A DNA stretch of 64,000 nucleotides from Eubacteriales bacterium (GTDB lineage Bacteria > Bacillota > Clostridia > Peptostreptococcales > Anaerovoracaceae), in the NCBI GenBank assembly GCA_028692105.1, contig JAQUYC010000002.1, positions 62,001 to 126,000 on the forward strand, written 5' to 3'. A program made the translations under genes and the position numbers. Below the pieces are notes generated by a model. The model was not told where the DNA came from. It was given only the letters and a program-made list of their open reading frames with translations, and searched no databases. Within the stretch, counting starts at the first letter, position 1. The number at the start of each line of letters is the position of its first letter. Positions 59,175-64,000 of the stretch are shown here, one piece after another.

Positions 59175-59960
59175 ATGAAAACAAGGATATTATCGGGGCT
59201 CATAATGCTGCCGCTCCTGGCCATTGTGTTTATCGGAGGCAGACTGCTTCTTGTTGCCTGTTTTGCAATAGGTGTCATGGGAATAAGGGAATTTTATAAA
59301 GGATTTGAGAATATAAATATAAAACCTTCTTTTTTGATTGCCAACATCAGTATTCTTGCTGTTTATGCCATCAATCTCTTTGCTCCGACACAATATCAGT
59401 ATTATATGCTGTGGTTTATGGCAGTAATAATCATGAGCCTTCTTTACTTATTCAACATTGAACACAGAGAACTTACAGATGCAATGGCGACTATAACAGG
59501 AATTTTTTATGTCGTATTTCTTTCGTTACATGTAACTTTAGTTGAGCAAACCGGTGAATACGGCATTATGGTTTGGCTGATATTCCTGACTGCTTTTGGT
59601 ACAGATATAATGGCGTATTTCACGGGTTATGCTTTAGGTAAACATAAACTTGCACCGAAAATCAGTCCAAAAAAGACGATTGAGGGTTCTGCCGGCGGAA
59701 TTCTGGGAAGCGTTATATTTTGTGCGGTCTTCGGCTATTTCGTGACTCCGGGATTATTGGTGCATTGCATTATCATCGGCATTCTTGGCGGAGTAATATC
59801 ACAGTTCGGAGATCTGACAGCATCTATATTTAAACGTAAAATGGGCATAAAAGACTATGGGAATCTAATCCCGGGTCATGGCGGAATCCTGGATCGTTTT
59901 GACAGCGTGCTGTTTACCGCACCGATGGTGTATTATTATATTATTTTCATAATAAGTTAA
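59175..59960 (+). CDS. cdsA: Phosphatidate cytidylyltransferase
   Basis: Makes CDP-diacylglycerol from phosphatidate and CTP, the branch point of phospholipid synthesis. 261 residues, about seven or eight membrane helices, with the C-terminal signature GDLTASIFKRKMGIKDYGNL and IPGHGGILDRFDS, holding the metal-binding Asp residues. ATG 59175 has AGGTG at 59161-59165; GTG 59163 overlaps the uppS stop and is too close to GGAGG. 177 bases before dxr contain no gene. Confidence 0.95.
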   Translation: MKTRILSGLIMLPLLAIVFIGGRLLLVACFAIGVMGIREFYKGFENINIKPSFLIANISILAVYAINLFAPTQYQYYMLWFMAVIIMSLLYLFNIEHRELTDAMATITGIFYVVFLSLHVTLVEQTGEYGIMVWLIFLTAFGTDIMAYFTGYALGKHKLAPKISPKKTIEGSAGGILGSVIFCAVFGYFVTPGLLVHCIIIGILGGVISQFGDLTASIFKRKMGIKDYGNLIPGHGGILDRFDSVLFTAPMVYYYIIFIIS

Positions 59961-60059
59961 TAAACTTTAAAATAGAATATGGAGATGCGGAGCATACCTT
60001 TGTATAACAAAAATACTTACAGTTTTCATATTATCACGATTCGGTTCATTATTTTTAAT

Positions 60060-60096
60060 CCAAAAAACAAACGTTATCCGTAACCGTGTTTTTTGG
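60060..60096. repeat. Hairpin between cdsA and dxr
   Basis: CCAAAAAACA (60060-60069) pairs with TGTTTTTTGG (60087-60096), and GTTA/TAAC (60073-60076, 60081-60084) inside the loop. No clear T-run follows on either strand. Otherwise 59961-60137 shows nothing recognisable. Confidence 0.5.
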
Positions 60097-60137
60097 CAAT
60101 GCCTCCGACCTGTTTGAGGAATATATAAGGAGTCCAC

Positions 60138-61271
60138 ATGAAAAAAATTGCCATACTGGGTTCGACCGGCTCTATCGGAACCCAAACCCTGGATATTATA
60201 GAAGAGAACCCCGACCGCTATCAGGCAGCAGTCTTAACCTGTGGAAACAATATCGAATTACTCGGAAAGCAGATAGAAAAGCACAGGCCTTCACTGGCAG
60301 TTGTCATGAATGAAAGTGACGCGGCGTCGATGCGGAAAAAGTATCCTCATACCGAAGTATTGTTTGGAATGGAAGGCTTAATGACTGCAGCGGCTGAAAC
60401 AGACTGTGATATTGTTTTGAATTCCCTGATGGGTATGTTAGGTTTAGCTCCCACATACTATGCCATTAAGGCGGGCAAAGATATTGCACTTGCAAATAAA
60501 GAAACTCTTGTGGCCGGAGGCGAGCTTATTATGGATGCCGTTGATGATCAAAAGGTTCGGCTTCTACCGGTTGACAGTGAACACAGTGCTATATTTCAAG
60601 CACTGCAGGGCAACGAACAGAAGGATATAAACCGGATCATCCTGACAGCTTCAGGCGGACCGTTTCGTGGGTATACAATTGATCAGCTCGAACATGTTAC
60701 CAGCAGCCAGGCACTGAAACATCCTAATTGGAAGATGGGTGCAAAAATTACGATAGACTCGGCAACGATGATGAATAAAGGACTGGAAGTTATTGAAGCC
60801 AGATGGCTTTTTAATATTCCGCCGGATACAATAGAAGTGACAGTACATCCTCAAAGCATCATACACTCCATGGTGGAATATGTTGACCATTCCATAATTG
60901 CGCAGCTGGGAGTACCGGATATGAGAATACCTATCAGCTATGCCTTAAGCTATCCAAAAAGACTGGATAACCCATACGAAAGCGTCGATTTTACAAAGAC
61001 AGGTACACTTACATTTGAAACTCCGGATTATAATACTTTTGAATGTCTCACCCTTGCCTATGAAGCAGTCAGAGAAGGCGGAAGCTACCCGGTTGTTTTA
61101 AATGCCGCGAATGAAGTTTTGGTACAACAATTTTTAGAGGATAGGATAAGTTTTTTAGATATTCAGAATACTATAAAGAAAGTAATAGAAAAACATGAAC
61201 CGGAATATCATCTAAATTTAGAAACTATATTAGAGATTGATCGTAATGTCAGGGGGGATTTGACACTGTGA
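60138..61271 (+). CDS. dxr: 1-deoxy-D-xylulose-5-phosphate reductoisomerase
   Basis: Second enzyme of the MEP isoprenoid pathway, forming 2-C-methyl-erythritol-4-phosphate with NADPH. 377 residues: NADPH loop ILGSTGSIGTQTLDIIEE, ALANKETLVAGGELI, PVDSEHSAIFQAL (metal site), ASGGPFRGY and DSATMMNKGLEVIEARWLF. ATG 60138 behind AAGGAGTCCAC. rseP overlaps its stop. Confidence 0.97.
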   Translation: MKKIAILGSTGSIGTQTLDIIEENPDRYQAAVLTCGNNIELLGKQIEKHRPSLAVVMNESDAASMRKKYPHTEVLFGMEGLMTAAAETDCDIVLNSLMGMLGLAPTYYAIKAGKDIALANKETLVAGGELIMDAVDDQKVRLLPVDSEHSAIFQALQGNEQKDINRIILTASGGPFRGYTIDQLEHVTSSQALKHPNWKMGAKITIDSATMMNKGLEVIEARWLFNIPPDTIEVTVHPQSIIHSMVEYVDHSIIAQLGVPDMRIPISYALSYPKRLDNPYESVDFTKTGTLTFETPDYNTFECLTLAYEAVREGGSYPVVLNAANEVLVQQFLEDRISFLDIQNTIKKVIEKHEPEYHLNLETILEIDRNVRGDLTL

Positions 61272-62269
61272 TAATGATTGTATATGCAATCTTAATATTT
61301 TGCCTGCTCATATTTGTGCATGAGTTTGGACATTTTATAGCTGCAAAGGCAGTAGGAATTAAAGTCAATGAGTTTTCTTTGGGAATGGGACCGCTATTGT
61401 TTCATTTTACTAAGGGAGATACAGAGTATTCACTGAGAGCATTGCCGATAGGCGGGTATTGTAAAATGGAAGGTGAGGATGAAGAATCAAGTGATGCCTC
61501 AGCTTTTAACAATAAATCATGGCCTGCGAAAATGCTTGTCGTGGTTGCAGGTTCAGTAATGAATCTCTTACTTGCAATTTTGATTCTTTCCATCGTTTTT
61601 TTTGCTGTAGGCGTACCCAACAATACAATAAAAGTGTTGTCACCGGAAATGCCTGCAGTCAGGTCCGGTCTTATGCCCGGAGATCAGATCGTTCAAATTG
61701 AGGATGAGGCAATACGTGAATGGAACGATATTCTTGATGCCATCGGAAATAGTAAAGAGGATACTTTGACGGTTATTGCAGACCGTAATGGACAAAGAAT
61801 GATCTTTGCAGTCGATGTTATGACAGCAGAAGACGGGAGAAGAGTAATCGGGATACAGCCTGATTTTGAAAAAAGTCCTGTAAGGTCAATTCTACTGGGG
61901 ACTCAAGGGACTTTTCAAATGGGAGTTGAAATGATCAAAGCAATAGGTCAGTTGATTTCCGGGGAATTATCGACAGAAGCGTTGACCGGTCCGGTCGGAA
62001 TCGTATATATAGTTGGTGATACTGCGAAGCTGGGATTGCTTTATCTGGCGCAGCTGACCGCATTGATAAGTTTGAACCTTGCAATTGTCAACATGCTGCC
62101 ATTCCCCGCATTGGACGGAGGACGTGTATTATTCCTTATAATAAGGAGATTTACCGGTAAAGCAATTACTGATAATACCGAAGGAACGATTCATTTTGTA
62201 GGTTTGATGCTGTTGTTCGGCTTGATGATCTACATCACTTTTCAGGATATCGGAAGGTTTTTATTATGA
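61268..62269 (+). CDS. rseP: Site-2 membrane metalloprotease RseP/RasP
   Basis: 333 residues: zinc motif HEFGH at 18-22 in the first membrane helix, a PDZ domain at about 115-180 (PAVRSGLMPGDQIVQIEDEA), and NMLPFPALDGGRVLF with the third zinc ligand in a late helix. Such proteases cut anti-sigma factors and leftover signal peptides inside the membrane. GTG 61268 lies inside the dxr stop; GGGGGG is 10 bases upstream. ATG 61274 is an alternative. ispG overlaps its stop by 4 bases. Confidence 0.95.
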   Translation: MIMIVYAILIFCLLIFVHEFGHFIAAKAVGIKVNEFSLGMGPLLFHFTKGDTEYSLRALPIGGYCKMEGEDEESSDASAFNNKSWPAKMLVVVAGSVMNLLLAILILSIVFFAVGVPNNTIKVLSPEMPAVRSGLMPGDQIVQIEDEAIREWNDILDAIGNSKEDTLTVIADRNGQRMIFAVDVMTAEDGRRVIGIQPDFEKSPVRSILLGTQGTFQMGVEMIKAIGQLISGELSTEALTGPVGIVYIVGDTAKLGLLYLAQLTALISLNLAIVNMLPFPALDGGRVLFLIIRRFTGKAITDNTEGTIHFVGLMLLFGLMIYITFQDIGRFLL

Positions 62270-63339
62270 GCAGAAAGGTTAATTGCGGAGGCGTTCTTAT
62301 TGGAGGCGGAGCTCCAATAACTATACAATCCATGACAAATACAGATACAAGAAATATAGCTGACACTGTTTTGCAGATTGAAAGATTAAAAGAAGCCGGC
62401 TGTGATATTGTGCGCTGTGCGATCCCAGATATGGAAGCGGCAGAAGCATTCGGAGCAATAAAAAAGAAAGTAAAGGTTCCGCTGGTTGCCGATATCCACT
62501 TCGACTACCGTTTGGCAGTTGCCGCTATTAAAAATGGAGCGGACAAGGTACGAATTAACCCCGGCAATATCGGAAGCTGTGAAAGAGTAAAAGCTGTCAT
62601 CGACGCAGCTAAAGAGAGACAAATTCCCATTCGCATCGGTGTAAATTCCGGCTCACTTGAAAAAGAAATTTTAGAAAAATATATGGGTATATCCGCTGAA
62701 GCGCTTGTCGAAAGTGCCCTGAAAAATATTAAGATGATTGAAGATATGGATTTTTCGGATATAGTTGTATCCCTGAAATCATCGGATGTCAGGCTGAATT
62801 ATCAGGCGCATAATCTGATTTATAGGCAGATGGACTATCCTTTGCATATAGGCATCACAGAAGCGGGTACAGTAGAAAGCGGCAAAGCAAAATCTGCTGT
62901 AGGAATCGGTTCCTTGCTTCTTCAGAGGATTGGTGATACTATAAGGGTTTCCCTGACAGGAGATCCGGTAAACGAAGTCTATTTTGCGTGCGAAATACTA
63001 AAAGCTTTAAATTTAAAACATAGTTCGATTAATTTCATTTCCTGTCCTACATGCGGACGATGTGGTGTCGATCTGGCAAAAATAACTGCGGAGGTAGAAA
63101 ATGCTTTAAGACCCATCGAAGAGAAAATGAGGAATAACCTCATGCCGTCCTTCACAGTAGCGGTTATGGGCTGCGAAGTAAACGGACCCGGAGAGGCTCG
63201 GGAAGCAGATTTTGGTGTAGCATGCGGAAAGGGAAAGGGACTGATCTTCAAAAATGGTAAGATAGTTCGTACTGTGAAAGAAGAGGAAATAGCAAAAGAA
63301 CTGATTCAATATATCAAACAGGAAAAAGTGCTGATTTAA
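62266..63339 (+). CDS. ispG: 4-hydroxy-3-methylbut-2-enyl diphosphate synthase IspG
   Basis: Iron-sulfur enzyme of the MEP pathway. 357 residues: IQSMTNTDTRNIADTVLQI, VPLVADIHFDYRLAVAAIKN, RINPGNIG, SLTGDPVNEVYFACEIL, with the cluster cysteines in SCPTCGRCGVDL and MGCEVNGPGEA. cdsA-dxr-rseP-ispG is the usual order; proS and polC, often next, are not here. Followed by nfeD. Confidence 0.97.
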   Translation: MSRKVNCGGVLIGGGAPITIQSMTNTDTRNIADTVLQIERLKEAGCDIVRCAIPDMEAAEAFGAIKKKVKVPLVADIHFDYRLAVAAIKNGADKVRINPGNIGSCERVKAVIDAAKERQIPIRIGVNSGSLEKEILEKYMGISAEALVESALKNIKMIEDMDFSDIVVSLKSSDVRLNYQAHNLIYRQMDYPLHIGITEAGTVESGKAKSAVGIGSLLLQRIGDTIRVSLTGDPVNEVYFACEILKALNLKHSSINFISCPTCGRCGVDLAKITAEVENALRPIEEKMRNNLMPSFTVAVMGCEVNGPGEAREADFGVACGKGKGLIFKNGKIVRTVKEEEIAKELIQYIKQEKVLI

Positions 63340-63367
63340 TCAGATTCAATTGGGAAGGGAGATTTTT

Positions 63368-63826
63368 ATGATAGCTGGGTTTGAAGTATCAGAACCGCTT
63401 GTCTGGATAGTGATCGCTGTGATATTTGCAATAATTGAAGGCTTTACTATGGGATTGACTACCATATGGTTTACCGTAGGCGGAGTGGCCGCCTGCATCA
63501 TAGCTTTAATTGGAGGATCATTACTGATTCAGGTAACAGTTTTTCTGGCAGTATCTATTATACTGTTGTATTTTACCAGGCCGCTTGCTGAAAAAAGGCT
63601 GAGAATAGGGCACGAAAAAAATAGTATCGATCAGATGATAAATACAACCGGTATTGTAGTAGAAACCATAGAACCCTATCATACCGGACAGGTAAAATTG
63701 AACGGAATGATTTGGACTGCCGTATCAAAGGATGATAATGAAATTCTGTTAAAGGGGGATATAGTTAAAATTGTAAAAATACAAGGGGTTAAGCTCATTG
63801 TTGAGCGGGAGAGAGGAGAAGAGTAA
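63368..63826 (+). CDS. NfeD-family membrane protein
   Basis: 152 residues: three or four membrane helices (about 8-80) then a short OB-fold C-terminal domain with GIVVETIEPYHTGQVKLNGMIWTAVS and LKGDIVKIVKIQGVKLIVE. NfeD proteins pair with stomatin-like SPFH proteins, and such a gene begins right after this stop. ATG 63368 has GGGAAGGGAG; an earlier TTG at 63350 lies before that site. Function is probably membrane-domain organisation. Confidence 0.92.
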   Translation: MIAGFEVSEPLVWIVIAVIFAIIEGFTMGLTTIWFTVGGVAACIIALIGGSLLIQVTVFLAVSIILLYFTRPLAEKRLRIGHEKNSIDQMINTTGIVVETIEPYHTGQVKLNGMIWTAVSKDDNEILLKGDIVKIVKIQGVKLIVERERGEE

Positions 63827-64000
63827 ATGGGAGATTTTATATCTATATTATCTATTTTTTTACTGATTATTATTGCGATTTTTCTTGTTGTTACCAATAT
63901 TCGAATTGTTCCACAGGCGAGGTCATATGTGGTTGAAAGACTTGGAGCGTATCATGCCACCTGGCAAGTGGGACTTCACATTAAAATTCCGCTCATAGAT
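63827..64000 (+). CDS. SPFH/stomatin-like (QmcA family) protein, 3' end beyond window
   Basis: First 58 residues only. ATG 63827 directly follows the nfeD stop with GAGAGGAGAAGAG upstream. An N-terminal membrane segment (FISILSIFLLIIIAIFLVV) is followed by VPQARSYVVERLGAYHATWQ, the beginning of the SPFH domain. It should be a membrane-associated scaffold working with NfeD. Confidence 0.9.
   Translation, partial: MGDFISILSIFLLIIIAIFLVVTNIRIVPQARSYVVERLGAYHATWQVGLHIKIPLID

Overview
The window looks like chromosome of a low-to-mid G+C Firmicute of class Clostridia that probably forms spores. The evidence is the hslV-hslU-codY order, a yunB sporulation gene, PrkC/PrpC signalling, an SLH-anchored surface protein, sepF-yggT-divIVA, strong AGGAGG ribosome sites with frequent TTG/GTG starts, and RqcH. 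No rRNA, transposase, phage gene or CRISPR array is visible. Genus cannot be fixed from the sequence alone.

Layout. 1-5655: hslV (5' cut), hslU, codY, yunB, hflX and a YigZ-family gene. 5759-7344: sixteen tRNA genes on the + strand with two consensus promoters and a terminator. 7615-10092: a VWA/SLH surface protein. 10212-13628: thymidine kinase, a radical SAM gene on the - strand, queH and asnA. 13649-23465: priA, def, fmt, a frameshifted yugP, rsmB, prpC, prkC, rsgA and rpe, a conserved translation and envelope-signalling block. 23736-29535: a divergent Tad/type IV-like secretion locus (SAF protein, TadZ-like and CpaF-like NTPases, two TadB/C-like membrane proteins, four short membrane-anchored proteins). 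29701-34098: a papain-like hydrolase, thrS, a DUF2007-like gene, an unknown secreted protein and a cell-wall amidase. 34506-37939: a YtrA-type GntR/ABC operon on the - strand with a clear operator. 38108-46966: sppA, ylxM-ffh, rpsP-khpA-rimM-trmD, a HlyD-like gene, yggS-sepF-yggT-divIVA and lspA. 47415-52377: rluD, a 49-residue zinc-ribbon ORF, rqcH, yicC-gmk-rpoZ. 52516-54884: an amino-acid ABC transporter. 55110-64000: rpsB-tsf-pyrH-frr, a PASTA-like mini-gene, uppS-cdsA-dxr-rseP-ispG, nfeD and the start of an SPFH gene.

Most genes are housekeeping. The unusual material lies in intergenic DNA. A dispersed palindromic element occurs four times (about 29587, 34117, 46990 and 55911), and two copies show a compensatory base-pair change. 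In one copy, between lspA and rluD, four tandem 81-bp units sit between the two palindromes of the element; each unit can fold into a three-way junction plus a long hairpin. The copy at 34117 is the matching zero-unit form. Close to it, 34248-34350 can fold into a compact four-helix cloverleaf. These, the divergent Tad locus, the broken yugP and the alternative-pairing leader of rpsB are the best candidates for follow-up.

All identifications rest on reading motifs, gene order and signals by eye; no database search or folding program was run.
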